A stretch of 64,000 bases of DNA from Stygibacter sp964604155 (GCA_964604155.1 CAZRXY010000117.1:1-64000), one strand, 5' to 3'; positions 36,630 through 46,015 are shown, counted from the first letter of the stretch. Translations and numbers: made by a program. The notes: generated by a model from the letters alone, not told the origin.

Positions 36630-37337
36630 TTAGGCATCGATGATCTCTCGAAGGTCTCTAACTGCCTGACTGAGTCCTGAGAAGATGGATCGAGCTACAA
36701 ATGCGTAGCCAATGCGAAACTCATTGATTTCTTTAATTGCAGCCAGGTCTCTTATATTTTTGTAATCCAAGCCATGTCCTACGGCACAATGCAATTTTGC
36801 TTCATGAACAAATTCGGCAGATTTTCTAATATTATTTAGTTCTTTATTTTTTTCTGCAAGAGAAGTGATCATGGTATAATTTCCGATGCAAATCTCTATA
36901 GCCTGAATATCTAATTTAAGAGCTTGCTTAATCTGCAGGGGGTCTGGTTCTATCAGCAGGCAGATTCGGGTGCCATTTTCCCTGAGTCCGGCAATAGTGT
37001 CCTGCAGGTTTCTATTAAGTTTTAAGCCGGACTGCATGAGATTACCTTCCTGAAAGGCAGGAATAATAGTATAAAGATCGGGTTGGTATTTCTGGGCTAA
37101 AGTGAGGCAATCCTGCCTGTTTGGTATTTCCAGGTTCAATTCGGTCTGTACGATTTGTCTCAGAAGTTTGATATCGCGGGGTTGCACGGAGACCTGTTCG
37201 GTTCTAAGCCGTACAGATATACCATCAGCGCCATTAAGTTCGCAAATAACAGCCGCTGCTACAGGGTCTGGCTCCAGAGAATTCCTCAATTGCCTGAGAC
37301 CTGCAATCCGATCTAATTTAATATTCAATTTACGCAT
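36630..37337 (-). CDS. pdxJ: Pyridoxine 5'-phosphate synthase
   Basis: A 235-residue TIM-barrel enzyme that condenses 1-deoxyxylulose 5-phosphate with 3-amino-2-oxopropyl phosphate in DXP-dependent vitamin B6 synthesis. Motifs: KLNIKLDRIAGLRQLRNS, ELNGADGISVRLRTE, LCLLIEPDPLQIKQA and HCAVGHGLDYKNIRDLAAI followed by EFRIGYAFVARSIFSGL. Classical PdxJ starts LGVNIDHVATLRNARG; here the start is more divergent but collinear. Own promoter upstream. Confidence 0.92.
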   Translation of the reverse strand: MRKLNIKLDRIAGLRQLRNSLEPDPVAAAVICELNGADGISVRLRTEQVSVQPRDIKLLRQIVQTELNLEIPNRQDCLTLAQKYQPDLYTIIPAFQEGNLMQSGLKLNRNLQDTIAGLRENGTRICLLIEPDPLQIKQALKLDIQAIEICIGNYTMITSLAEKNKELNNIRKSAEFVHEAKLHCAVGHGLDYKNIRDLAAIKEINEFRIGYAFVARSIFSGLSQAVRDLREIIDA

Positions 37338-37364
37338 ATTTAGACACTCCTTAAGCGGAATAAA

Positions 37365-37394
37365 AATCTATGTAGCTATTATCTGTAAAGTCAA
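37365..37394 (-). promoter_or_regulatory. Candidate sigma-70 promoter of pdxJ
   Basis: On the minus strand TTGACT (37394-37389) and TAGATT (37370-37365) are separated by 18 bases. The predicted start near 37358 gives a 20-base leader with AAGGAGTG as ribosome-binding site. Confidence 0.45.
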
Positions 37395-37417
37395 AAAGAT
37401 TAAATTTAATATTTCTC

Positions 37418-37443
37418 AAGAAACTGCCTGTAATCAGTTTTTG
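37418..37443 (-). terminator. Weak hairpin terminator after the parvulin operon
   Basis: AAGAAACTG and CAGTTTTT form a nine-pair stem (one G-U) around CCTGTAAT. It lies downstream of the parvulin gene on the minus strand. There is no T-run beyond the stem, so efficiency is doubtful. Confidence 0.35.
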
Positions 37444-37489
37444 GCAAGTTACCGGCGCTATGTAGTTAAGTGATATGAGCTTAGAGGGA

Positions 37490-38338
37490 CTAGGTGTTAT
37501 CGGATTGAATATATTCAATATGAGCTTTCTCTCTTAATTCATTCAGATATTTTTCCACGTTCAATTCCTGCATAATATCTTTGTGATAATCACTCAAAAA
37601 ATCTCGCACTTCATCAAATTTCAGCAACTTTGAAGGTATAATTTCGGTTACCAGTAAAATATGGTGACCATATTCGGTATTGATCACATCACTAATTTCA
37701 CCAGTTTTTAATTTAAAGGCAACTTCATCGAGTTCGGGAATAAGTTCACCAGGCAGAAGATAGCCCAGATCGCCATTTTGGATGGAGCTTGGGCAACTTG
37801 AGGCAAAAGAAACGTATTTATAAAAATCTTCGGGAGAGAGAATCTCTTTTCGCAGCTCTTGGGCGCATGCACGGGATTCTTCGCTGTTTCCTTCAATCAA
37901 GATGTGGCTTAATCTGATTTTTTTATCAGTGGTAAATAATTCACTATTTGTTTCGTAGAATATCTTAAGTTTTTCCTCGCAGGAATCATCTTTACACTCA
38001 AATTTGCCAGCTAGAAATTTACCCACCCTCACGTGCATCTCGAGTCTTTCTCTCAGTTCTGCTTCGGTTATCTCAACTTCTTTAAGCTTGGAGAAATAAT
38101 TTTCTTTATCACTGAAATATGAGAGAAAGCTAACGAGTGCTTCGTCAACCTCATTTTCCTGCACAAAAACACCGTCTTTTTCAGATTGTTGCAGGATAAT
38201 AGCAGCATCAATCAAGTTCCTGAGAGCCCTTTTGTATAAGCTATCCTGATCAAGGTTCTTGTACTTCAGGCTTATAAAATCTTTTTCTCTTCGCAATTGC
38301 TCTTTAGTGATCCTTACACCGTTTACTATAGCTACCAA
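37490..38338 (-). CDS. Parvulin-type peptidyl-prolyl isomerase without signal peptide
   Basis: A 282-residue SurA/PrsA-like protein. Residues about 1-130 match a SurA N-terminal chaperone domain (MVAIVNGVRITKEQLRREKDF). Residues about 140-235 are a parvulin domain (IRLSHILIEGNSEE, GDLGYLLPGELIPELDEVAF, TEYGHHILLVTEI). The start is TTG 38338, directed by AAGGAGTG with seven bases of spacing; no upstream ATG exists before the miaA stop. It lacks any signal or lipobox, so it should be cytoplasmic unless the annotated start is wrong. Last gene of the mutL-miaA operon. Confidence 0.85.
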   Translation of the reverse strand: MVAIVNGVRITKEQLRREKDFISLKYKNLDQDSLYKRALRNLIDAAIILQQSEKDGVFVQENEVDEALVSFLSYFSDKENYFSKLKEVEITEAELRERLEMHVRVGKFLAGKFECKDDSCEEKLKIFYETNSELFTTDKKIRLSHILIEGNSEESRACAQELRKEILSPEDFYKYVSFASSCPSSIQNGDLGYLLPGELIPELDEVAFKLKTGEISDVINTEYGHHILLVTEIIPSKLLKFDEVRDFLSDYHKDIMQELNVEKYLNELREKAHIEYIQSDNT

Positions 38339-38349
38339 TTTTCACTCCT

Positions 38350-39270
38350 TTAACTTAGAAATTTACTAATATTATCTCTTAACGTTGATAAGTTAAGGTC
38401 ATTCATGGTCAATGTCAAATTGAATTCCTGCTTTCTATACCAGGTTAATTGTCTTTTTGCATAATTTCGGGTATGTTGTTTGGCAATATCGATTGCCTCC
38501 ATATAAGAAATCACTCCATCAAGCCAGGGATAAAACTCTCTATAGCCGACAGTTATCATACCTGGATCATTTTGTTTGTAGCCCCTATCCAAAAGAGATC
38601 TGATTTCTCCAATCAATCCCATATTCAGCATTTCATCAATTCGGGTTGAGATTTTATTATAGATAAATTCTCTATCAGCGGTCAATAAAATATTCAAGCA
38701 ATCATAATTTGGATTAGATATCGTTTCCTGCCAGTATGAGGAAAGAGGTTTTCCACTGCTTTCATAGACTTCGAGGGCTCTCTGTTGGCGGTGCAGATCA
38801 TTTTTCTCGATACGCAAAGCAGAAACAGGATCTACCTTCTGCAGATAATTATAGATAGTAGCATGATCGGATTTATGGATAAATTCTGCAATTTTTTGCT
38901 GAGCTTTTTTAGTGACCGGTGGGACAGGTGCCAGTCCTTTGATGAGTGAATTGATATAGAATCCGGTGCCGCCTGCAATAAAAATCGGTTTATTACGTTG
39001 GTGGATTTCTCTAATGCAGTTAGCGGCATCTCTGCGAAATTGTCCGGCGCTGTATTTTTGATCCGGATTGATAATATCTATCAGATGATAGCTGTAATTT
39101 CTGAGAGTATTCTTATCAGGTTTGGCAGTTCCGATATCCAGGTAGCGATAGACTTGTCGTGAATCAGCGGAGATGATTTCAGCGTCAAATTCTGCCGCCA
39201 TCTCTTCTGCTATAGAGCTTTTACCAATTCCTGTAGCTCCTTGAAAAATTACCAGTTTAACCTTTTCCAT
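38350..39270 (-). CDS. miaA: tRNA dimethylallyltransferase
   Basis: A 306-residue P-loop enzyme adding dimethylallyl to A37 of tRNAs reading UNN codons. Motifs: IFQGATGIGKSSIAEEMA (P-loop), ISADSRQVYRYLDIGTAKP, IFIAGGTGFYINSLIKGL and YAKRQLTWYRKQ. It supplies i6A37 for MiaB (6860-8152). It overlaps the mutL stop by one base (TGATG), the widespread mutL-miaA order. Confidence 0.95.
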   Translation of the reverse strand: MEKVKLVIFQGATGIGKSSIAEEMAAEFDAEIISADSRQVYRYLDIGTAKPDKNTLRNYSYHLIDIINPDQKYSAGQFRRDAANCIREIHQRNKPIFIAGGTGFYINSLIKGLAPVPPVTKKAQQKIAEFIHKSDHATIYNYLQKVDPVSALRIEKNDLHRQQRALEVYESSGKPLSSYWQETISNPNYDCLNILLTADREFIYNKISTRIDEMLNMGLIGEIRSLLDRGYKQNDPGMITVGYREFYPWLDGVISYMEAIDIAKQHTRNYAKRQLTWYRKQEFNLTLTMNDLNLSTLRDNISKFLS

Positions 39271-41120
39271 CAGCTTTCAATGCGTTTAAATCTTTTTTCA
39301 AATTCAGTTACAGTTAATTTTATGATAGCCGGTCTTCCATGTGGACAAAAGAAAGGCACTTCGCAGGCAAAGAGATCATTGATAAGCGAAAGCATCTCGC
39401 GGCGTGACAATTTTTTTCCGGCTTTGATTGCTGATTTGCAGGCTACAGACTTAGACATACTGTCTCTAAAATCCTGGGTTTCTGAGAGTTCATCAGATAG
39501 ATGCCTTATAATATCCAGGAACACCTCTCCCCCATCCCAGTTCTCTAATTCTGCCGGGATTTCATCTATCACAATAGAATTATTGCTGAAAGTTTTAATT
39601 TTAAAACCAACTTTTTCAAATTCTGAGATGTTTTCTTCTACAAGCTGAGGGACAGTAGTCTTCATATATGGTGGTAGTTCCAGAACAAGCGGAAAGAGAA
39701 GTTTTTGGCTTTGGGCAGGGGCACCATGAAGTCTCTGGATAATTTTTTCATAAACCACCCGTTCGTGCGCGGCATGCTGGTCTATCACGAGCACGCCATC
39801 TTCAGTTTGAACAAATATATAGCTTTGGTGCAATTGCCAGGGGTTAACGATTTCCTCTTCGCGGGGCAAAAGGTCTCTGCGGTTACGCACAATGCTTTCA
39901 TCCTGCATCTCATGCAATAGTTTTTCATCATCAGTTCTTTCGCCTTTAAAAAGATCAGGCTGATACACATCCTGAAGATCTTTTCGCAGGTCTTCATAGC
40001 GTTTTTTATCTGTTTTTTTACTAAAAATCCTGTTCTCAAAATCGTCAAACCCGCCTTCTTCGGAGGTTGTCTGGCGAAGGCGTCTTTTAATTTCGCTGTA
40101 TTTTGCTTCTTCATAAGCCAGGAGTTTGCTTGTGAGCACGCTTTTAATAAATTGATGAACGATCTGAGGGTCTCGAAACCTGATTTCCAGTTTGGCAGGA
40201 TGAACGTTGTAATCCACTGATGAGGGGTCTATTTCCAGAAACAGGATATAGGGAGGTAATTTTCCCTGCTGGAACATACGGAATTTTTTTATGAAGGGGT
40301 CATAAGCACTATTAATGCTGTGGGTAACAATCCGGTCTTTGATATATCTGCCATTCACAAAAACGTAGTGTTGATCATAGATAGCTTCCTGTTCTTCCAG
40401 TCCGCTGATATAACCATATAGATGTAAACCATTGCGGCTTTCATCCACCTTCATTCTATTACTACTAAAAAATCGTTTACCTAATACCAGCTTAATGCGG
40501 GATTCCTGGTTTTTCACGCCCGGGTAGTTTAATTTTTCATTATCATTAACAATAAGCCTGATAGATAATTCATAATGAACTATTGATTGATAATGGATAT
40601 ACTGCAGAATGTGCCTGAATTCCACAGGGTCAGTTTTCAGGAACTTCTTTCTGGCAGGGATATTTGAGAATAGCTGCCTTACTTCGACCGAAGTTCCGGG
40701 ATTGGCGGAGACTTTGCAGACGTTAGAGAGCTTTCCTCCTTTAAATTCCACTTGCGTTGCCAGTTCTGAATCTCTATCGCGGGTTGTCATGACCAGATGA
40801 CTTACCGAAGCAATACTGGGTAGTGCTTCTCCTCGGAATCCAAGGGTCTGGATGCTGAAGATATCTCCCACAGTTCTAATTTTGCTGGTGGCATGACGTT
40901 CAAAAGCCGTTAAGGCATCATCCTCAGTCATTCCTATGCCGTTATCAATAATTTTTATAAGTTTTTTCCCGCCATTCTCGATGAATATACAGATTTCGGT
41001 GGCACCCGAATCTATGGCATTTTCCACTAATTCTTTTACAACCGAAGCAGGTCTTTCTATCACTTCACCGGCTGCAATTCTATTACTAACTTCTTCAGAT
41101 AAAATCCGGATTTTTCCCAT
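39270..41120 (-). CDS. mutL: DNA mismatch repair protein MutL (endonuclease type)
   Basis: A 616-residue GHKL ATPase of mismatch repair. N-terminal motifs: KELVENAIDSGA, DNGIGM, GFRGEALPSI. The C-terminal domain has DQHAAHERVVYE, matching the DQHA(X)2E(X)4E endonuclease signature, plus ACKSAIKAG and FFCPHGRP zinc-site motifs. It is therefore the nicking type used where MutH/Dam methylation is absent. It begins seven bases before the upstream gene's stop region and reads into miaA. Confidence 0.95.
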   Translation of the reverse strand: MGKIRILSEEVSNRIAAGEVIERPASVVKELVENAIDSGATEICIFIENGGKKLIKIIDNGIGMTEDDALTAFERHATSKIRTVGDIFSIQTLGFRGEALPSIASVSHLVMTTRDRDSELATQVEFKGGKLSNVCKVSANPGTSVEVRQLFSNIPARKKFLKTDPVEFRHILQYIHYQSIVHYELSIRLIVNDNEKLNYPGVKNQESRIKLVLGKRFFSSNRMKVDESRNGLHLYGYISGLEEQEAIYDQHYVFVNGRYIKDRIVTHSINSAYDPFIKKFRMFQQGKLPPYILFLEIDPSSVDYNVHPAKLEIRFRDPQIVHQFIKSVLTSKLLAYEEAKYSEIKRRLRQTTSEEGGFDDFENRIFSKKTDKKRYEDLRKDLQDVYQPDLFKGERTDDEKLLHEMQDESIVRNRRDLLPREEEIVNPWQLHQSYIFVQTEDGVLVIDQHAAHERVVYEKIIQRLHGAPAQSQKLLFPLVLELPPYMKTTVPQLVEENISEFEKVGFKIKTFSNNSIVIDEIPAELENWDGGEVFLDIIRHLSDELSETQDFRDSMSKSVACKSAIKAGKKLSRREMLSLINDLFACEVPFFCPHGRPAIIKLTVTEFEKRFKRIES

Positions 41121-41126
41121 AAATAT

Positions 41127-42668
41127 CTATTCTCCTTCCAGAGACTGCATTTTGAATTCCCAGCTATGCTCTGCCCCGCTGAGAGTCAACTTGTAATTAT
41201 AGATAACCGCATTTTCGTGCAGATCAATATTTACTTCCTCAATTTCACCCCAGTGCCAGCCTTCTTGAGGACAATCGGGATATTCTTCTATATAAGAGCC
41301 CTCGCCTAATAAAGCTGCTGTATAGATCCTTTCCACTTTGCCGACAGCGAGATTAATCTTCTGTTGGGCAGATTCTTCTGTATAACTTCTGGTTAACAAC
41401 CTGTAATCAACAGGCTTCATACCCAGCCATACGCCAGAAATTTTGTGATCTAAATCAGTCTGCACAACCATATTGGTGATAGAGAGAAGACCATGGGCAA
41501 ATTCTATCTGGACGTCAAATCCCCGCCAGATATTGCCATCCGGGGTTTTTATTCGTTTAATGCGGTTAACCAGATAGAGATTTTTTAGATTTAATTGCTT
41601 CAGTAGTGCCGTGAAATTATTTATGGCAGCATAATCACTAAAGATAGTGGAATCTACTACGGTTTGCCATTCCAGGCAATTTATAAGGCTTTGCAGATTG
41701 GAGTTAATCAGGTGTTTATCATTCTCATCTTCAGGCAGGAGTACTTTTATACTATTCCAATCTGCCTCATCAAATATGATTTCTCTTAGTGGAATGGTTC
41801 GATATGCTTCATATCCAGCCATACCGGTAATAGCCCCGAGTCTTTCTACTTCATCTCCCCAGACACCGGTAGCTTTGTCCTGAATATCTATTTGCAGCGT
41901 GATATTATTAATAAATTCATAATCAAAACCGAATAAATCTGCCTGAACATATCTTTCAGATAAGGAATAGAATTTATATTCATCACCAGCCAAAATTCCA
42001 ATCCTGAGATCATTGACGGGTCTCCTATTATAGAGCATCTGTAAAATCAATCTTCTATTACCATTGGAATATGAATTTCCCACAACTTTTACCTTTAAAT
42101 CTTCGACTACAAGGGCAATATTTTTGATCAATTGCTCATTATTCCAAGCCTGGTCATCAATCTCGACAATTTGTCCAGCCAGAAGGTCTATTTCTACAAG
42201 AGCCCAGTAGAAATATCTGAAAAAAAGTCCGAGTTTATTCTGTTCCAGAGCTTCTTCTCCTCGCCTGATCAATTGATAAATCTCTTTATACTTAGTTTCA
42301 TAAATATCTTGCATTGTGTATTTATCTATATAAATCAGTACCTGGTATTTATCTTTTCCGGGTTTTTCTAAGATGGTGAGATAATCAATGAAGCTATCCA
42401 TCCAGACTCTCACCAGGCGTTGATACTGGTCACGTTTGCCATAGCTTAATTGTCCTGCTATCCCCAGATTGTTCAATTGCCAGGAACTGATAGACTGGGC
42501 AAGTTTCTCTTTTGCAGAATTTCTCACTTGTTCAAGCTCTATGCCCTCACTGAATCCGGTAATGAGGTCGGTTCTTTTCTTCAGTGTATCCATTCTGCTT
42601 ACAGATTTAGCCTGCGAAACCGAGCAAGCTAAGACAGATATCAGCAAAAAAACAAAAATCTTTTTCAT
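41127..42668 (-). CDS. Secreted protein of unknown function, LPP20-like N-terminal part
   Basis: A 513-residue exported protein: signal peptide 1-20 (LISVLACSVSQAKS). Residues about 45-150 (VRNSAKEKLAQSISSWQLNN, YQVLIYIDKYTMQDIYETKY) resemble LPP20/envelope stress-type domains; the middle and C-terminal regions are mostly beta with no catalytic motif. It heads the unit with mutL, miaA and parvulin genes. Not recognised further. Confidence 0.6.
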   Translation of the reverse strand: MKKIFVFLLISVLACSVSQAKSVSRMDTLKKRTDLITGFSEGIELEQVRNSAKEKLAQSISSWQLNNLGIAGQLSYGKRDQYQRLVRVWMDSFIDYLTILEKPGKDKYQVLIYIDKYTMQDIYETKYKEIYQLIRRGEEALEQNKLGLFFRYFYWALVEIDLLAGQIVEIDDQAWNNEQLIKNIALVVEDLKVKVVGNSYSNGNRRLILQMLYNRRPVNDLRIGILAGDEYKFYSLSERYVQADLFGFDYEFINNITLQIDIQDKATGVWGDEVERLGAITGMAGYEAYRTIPLREIIFDEADWNSIKVLLPEDENDKHLINSNLQSLINCLEWQTVVDSTIFSDYAAINNFTALLKQLNLKNLYLVNRIKRIKTPDGNIWRGFDVQIEFAHGLLSITNMVVQTDLDHKISGVWLGMKPVDYRLLTRSYTEESAQQKINLAVGKVERIYTAALLGEGSYIEEYPDCPQEGWHWGEIEEVNIDLHENAVIYNYKLTLSGAEHSWEFKMQSLEGE

Positions 42669-42695
42669 ATATCCTTCCTGTTATAACCATAAGGC

Positions 42696-42723
42696 AGTAT
42701 ATGCTACCGGAGATATCAAGCAA
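42696..42723 (-). promoter_or_regulatory. Candidate promoter of the mutL-miaA unit
   Basis: On the minus strand TTGCTT (42723-42718) and TATACT (42701-42696) are separated by 16 bases. The predicted start lies about 20 bases before the ATG at 42668, which follows AGGAAGG. Confidence 0.4.
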
Positions 42724-42937
42724 AAACAACATTTCCTACTCACGGTCTTCATATCCCATCCCCCTAATCACACCTTTGTTTGGCAAGTAAAAAATTGAGG
42801 CTTTAGTCTGGCAATCGATTATTAATGAGGAGAAAAGATTTTAAGGGATAGATAGAGGCGGGGGTATCCGGTGCCCGGGAGAGAGAATTTGACGAGGGGG
42901 GCACTCAGGTAGAGCATATCAAATTGCTATCAATAAA

Positions 42938-42983
42938 GTCATTGGGTTCGCATCTGATATCAGGTAATAGCAAACCCAATGAC
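42938..42983 (-). terminator. Probable terminator hairpin of the ORP-like operon
   Basis: GTCATTGGGTTCGC (42938-42951) and GCAAACCCAATGAC (42970-42983) form a 14-pair stem with one mismatch around an 18-base loop, 38 bases after the stop of the last operon gene. The following minus-strand sequence (TTTATTG) is a poor T-run. Confidence 0.45.
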
Positions 42984-43020
42984 AAGTGGCATCAATCTAA
43001 CTTGTATAATTGATTAAGTC

Positions 43021-43359
43021 TTAGTGATCACAGAAGTTCTCGCTGCAATCGAGCTTATCCTCAAGGTAGTCACGAATCAGGTCATGTGGTGATTTGGCAG
43101 AGGCGCCGCAGATCACTTCAATATCATTCTGCTGAAAAATTGATTGTGCGTGCTGTCCCATACCACCGGCTATAATGAGATTTACGTTTCTTTCGGCAAG
43201 CCAGCGAGGGAGCAGTCCTGGTTGGTGAGGTGGTGAGTCGAGCACGGTTTCATCGAGAATTTTCTTTTTGTCATAATCGATATCAAAGATCAGGAAATTC
43301 TGACAGTGACCGAAGTGCATACTAAGTTTGCCGTCTACAACAGGCATTGCTATACGCAT
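43021..43359 (-). CDS. NifX/NifB-C-like (dinitrogenase FeMo-cofactor-binding type) protein, third copy
   Basis: A 112-residue protein of the Nitro_FeMo-Co fold (ribonuclease-H-like) that includes ORP of Desulfovibrio. Motifs: MRIAMPVVDGKLSMHFGHCQ, FLIFDID, LIIAGGMGQHAQSIF. The C-terminal DCSENFCDH adds two cysteines and two histidines that could bind metal. Last gene of the operon. No nitrogenase genes are present, so it is not a nitrogen-fixation protein. Confidence 0.88.
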   Translation of the reverse strand: MRIAMPVVDGKLSMHFGHCQNFLIFDIDYDKKKILDETVLDSPPHQPGLLPRWLAERNVNLIIAGGMGQHAQSIFQQNDIEVICGASAKSPHDLIRDYLEDKLDCSENFCDH

Positions 43360-43395
43360 AATTTTTCTCCTATAAATCTTATTCAGATCATATTT

Positions 43396-44283
43396 TTAAT
43401 CGTTTTTAATAAAAGGCAGTAAATTTGTCCAGATTGTTTTTATATTTTCTGCTGCCGGTGAATCTGGGATTTCTACTACTGCTTTGGCATTTTCCTGAGC
43501 CAGAGTTACATTTTTATCATAAACTATCCTACCCAGTGAAGTAACATTCATTTTGCCTGCCAGATTTTCAATGCGACTGGTCATCTGTGAATTGATATCC
43601 CATTTATTGACAATCAGCATAGTTTTTATACCGAAGTGATTTGTGAGCGAGAGAACTCTTTTCAAGTCATGTTCGCCGGATAGAGTGGGTTCGGTGACAA
43701 TAATCACGAGTGAAGCTCCTGTTATAGAGGCAATAACCGGGCAACCGATTCCGGGAGGCCCATCGATGATAATAAGATTGTTTTTTTGATCAGAAGCAAT
43801 TTTACGGGCATTTTCACGGATCAGACTCACCAGTTTACCGGAGTTTTCGGCGCCGGCGGACATTTTTGCGTGCACCATCTTTCCAATTTTTGTATCTGAG
43901 ATAAACCATTTTCCGCAATTCCGCGGGGTGAATTCTATTGCTTTCACGGGGCAGAAATGCACACAAACCTTGCAGCCATCGCAGGCAAGTGGATCTATAG
44001 TATAAATATTTTTTGTAAAATTGTTCTGGCGGTTTACAGCTCCAAAGCGACAGATATCATAACATTTACCACAATTATGGCATTTCGCCTGGTCAATAAA
44101 TGCCACGTGCCCAGAGATAAATTCATGAGAGACAGAATTGCGGGGAGAGAGCACCAGATGCAGATCGGCAGCATCCACATCGCAATCAGCCAGCACTGCA
44201 TTATCTGCGAGGAGAGCAAAGGAAGCTGTCAGGCTGGTTTTTCCGGTTCCACCTTTTCCACTGATAATAACAATTTCATTCAT
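43396..44283 (-). CDS. MinD-superfamily ATPase with inserted 2[4Fe-4S] ferredoxin domain (ORP-type, second)
   Basis: A 295-residue deviant Walker ATPase: ISGKGGTGKTSL (8-19), with a ferredoxin insert bearing two complete sets of cysteines, C68, C71, C74, C78 and C101, C104, C107, C111. The later LIIDGPPGIGCPVIASITGA is the switch/Walker B region. Such proteins (Orp3/Orp4, DVU2103-2104 type) form the orange-protein complex of Desulfovibrio, linked to cell division. It overlaps the first ATPase gene by four bases. Confidence 0.9.
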   Translation of the reverse strand: MNEIVIISGKGGTGKTSLTASFALLADNAVLADCDVDAADLHLVLSPRNSVSHEFISGHVAFIDQAKCHNCGKCYDICRFGAVNRQNNFTKNIYTIDPLACDGCKVCVHFCPVKAIEFTPRNCGKWFISDTKIGKMVHAKMSAGAENSGKLVSLIRENARKIASDQKNNLIIIDGPPGIGCPVIASITGASLVIIVTEPTLSGEHDLKRVLSLTNHFGIKTMLIVNKWDINSQMTSRIENLAGKMNVTSLGRIVYDKNVTLAQENAKAVVEIPDSPAAENIKTIWTNLLPFIKND

Positions 44284-45143
44284 ATAGCACTTCCGAGAGG
44301 TTTTTTGTTTTCAATATTTTCTCTGATACCCGAGAGGATGTTTCGTAGAACTGGAATAAGTTCCGGCTTTGCTTGCAGGAGGTTATTACCATTAGAGCAG
44401 CTTTGCGCAATCTCACGTTCTTCCGGTATCTGCAGAAGTACGGGAATATCATTTTTCTCACAAAACTGAGTGATAATATTATCTCTGGCATTGATGCGGT
44501 TTACAATAACAGCGAAGGGGATTTTCATACTGCGTACAGTTTCTACAGCGAGCGAGAGATCGTGCCTGCCAAAGGGAGTGGGTTCAGTGATGAGGATCAC
44601 AAAATCAGCATCAGAAACAACTTCTACGAAGGGGCAGGATGTACCGGGGGGAGCGTCCATAATTACAAGTTCTGCGTCACTGATCTGTTTTTTCACAGCT
44701 TTGATGAGTGGAATAGCTATAGCCTGTCCCACATCGAGCCTGCCGGTAACCAGCTTCAGATCACGGTGAGAAGATTTCTCTAATATCCCAATACGAAAGG
44801 CTTTTTCTGAGATAGCCTGAGCAGGACATATCATGGTGCAGCCACCACAGCTATGGCAGAGATCATGAAAAATCAGAGGAGTAGAATTGATCGAGATAAT
44901 TGCATTGAACTGGCAAATCTGGCTGCATAAACCATTATTATCGCATATGTTTTCATCGACTATGGGTTTAAGAACCTCAACAACAGATTCCGTTTTATCG
45001 TTAAGATTAAGAAACAAATGGCAATTGGGTTCTTCTACGTCACAATCCAGCAACTGAGCGGTTCCTGGTGCTGCGAGAGCAAGAGCAACCGAAAGGGTGG
45101 TTTTGCCTGTGCCGCCTTTACCTGAAGCTACAGCAATTTTCAT
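44280..45143 (-). CDS. MinD-superfamily ATPase with ferredoxin insert (ORP-type, first); one cluster cysteine missing
   Basis: A 287-residue paralogue of its downstream neighbour. P-loop ASGKGGTGKTTL (6-17). The second cluster is complete (C96, C99, C102, C106). In the first cluster C67, C73 and C77 are present, but the expected second ligand is asparagine N70 (CDNNGLCSQIC), so it may hold a [3Fe-4S] cluster, use another ligand or be empty. The ORP complex contains two such ATPases. It begins 17 bases after the DUF89 gene. Confidence 0.9.
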   Translation of the reverse strand: MKIAVASGKGGTGKTTLSVALALAAPGTAQLLDCDVEEPNCHLFLNLNDKTESVVEVLKPIVDENICDNNGLCSQICQFNAIISINSTPLIFHDLCHSCGGCTMICPAQAISEKAFRIGILEKSSHRDLKLVTGRLDVGQAIAIPLIKAVKKQISDAELVIMDAPPGTSCPFVEVVSDADFVILITEPTPFGRHDLSLAVETVRSMKIPFAVIVNRINARDNIITQFCEKNDIPVLLQIPEEREIAQSCSNGNNLLQAKPELIPVLRNILSGIRENIENKKPLGSAI

Positions 45144-45160
45144 GTATAATCCTTTGTTAG

Positions 45161-46015
45161 TTAGTTAGATGAAGTAATAACCCAGTCGCCAATATTGCCT
45201 TGCAAATCTCGGGCAATGATCTGGCATTTTATCTGAGTAAGGAAAAAGATATTTTTTTTCACATCGCAGAGCGTCTCATAATTAGCCTGACCCTTTGCGA
45301 TGATCAAATCCGCATTATCAAATTCATTCAAAAATTCTTGTGAGCAGATTGAAAGCACTGTCCCTGCTGAATCTGTGCCATTAGTGATTATAGTGCCAAG
45401 TTTATCTATACCTGCTATCAGGGCATCAGAAATGAGGGCGTCATTAATAACTGGAGAGCTTTTAACGGCGTAAACAATTTTGCGGGGAAGCAATTGCTCT
45501 ATTAATAGGGAATCGAAGATAGTTTCCCCGGCATTGTCTGCGAGGTAGAGAATTTTATCAGCTTTTTCTAAAGCAGATCGTAATCTTTCCATTTGCTGGG
45601 GATCGATATATTTTTTAGTAGCATCATCGAGGCATTTTTGAAAGCGGTTATCGTCCCAGCCGTTATAAATAGCAAAGTCCAGAATATTTCCGGCGATAGC
45701 AAATTTTACAGCCTGCTGAAGAGGATTATCTGCTTTGAGAATTTGATCTCGTGATTGTGACATAACCTTAAGCGCAGTGTTATTTGCTTTAGACTTTATT
45801 TCGCTATAGGGGTCAGTATTTTGGGTCTCTTTTCTGATGAGAGCATGGATTTCTCTTCCAATCATAGCTGGTGGCTGGTTATAATCAATTTTTGCCGCAA
45901 GAGAAAGGGCATGCCGTAGAACACTTTCAGCCAAGGCATCATCAGCAGATATTTGCCTTACAGCTTGAATTGCTTGTCTCATCTGGCAAGGTATGCAATC
46001 AAGGAAAGTTTTCAT
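45161..46015 (-). CDS. DUF89/ARMT1-like protein (metal-dependent damage-control phosphatase family)
   Basis: About 284 residues. Start MKTFLDCIPCQMRQAIQAVR with the family's CxxC, then LYLADNAGETIFDSLLIEQL (metal-binding Asp/Asn), VKSSPVINDALISDAL, LIIAKGQANYETL and KCQIIARDLQ. Eukaryotic relatives dephosphorylate damaged metabolites; the archaeal/bacterial subgroup role is uncertain. An upstream in-frame ATG (46069) would overlap the NifX gene by 50 bases; ATG 46015, one base after that gene's stop, matches the family start and is used. Confidence 0.85.
   Translation of the reverse strand: MKTFLDCIPCQMRQAIQAVRQISADDALAESVLRHALSLAAKIDYNQPPAMIGREIHALIRKETQNTDPYSEIKSKANNTALKVMSQSRDQILKADNPLQQAVKFAIAGNILDFAIYNGWDDNRFQKCLDDATKKYIDPQQMERLRSALEKADKILYLADNAGETIFDSLLIEQLLPRKIVYAVKSSPVINDALISDALIAGIDKLGTIITNGTDSAGTVLSICSQEFLNEFDNADLIIAKGQANYETLCDVKKNIFFLTQIKCQIIARDLQGNIGDWVITSSN

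Larger units (their letters stand above)
42669..43020. other. Intergenic region between the ORP-like operon and the mutL unit
   Basis: No gene is visible. It contains the mutL-unit promoter candidate at one end and the hairpin at 42938-42983 at the other. The middle (about 42730-42930) shows short G-rich stretches but no repeat or frame I can support. Confidence 0.55.
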
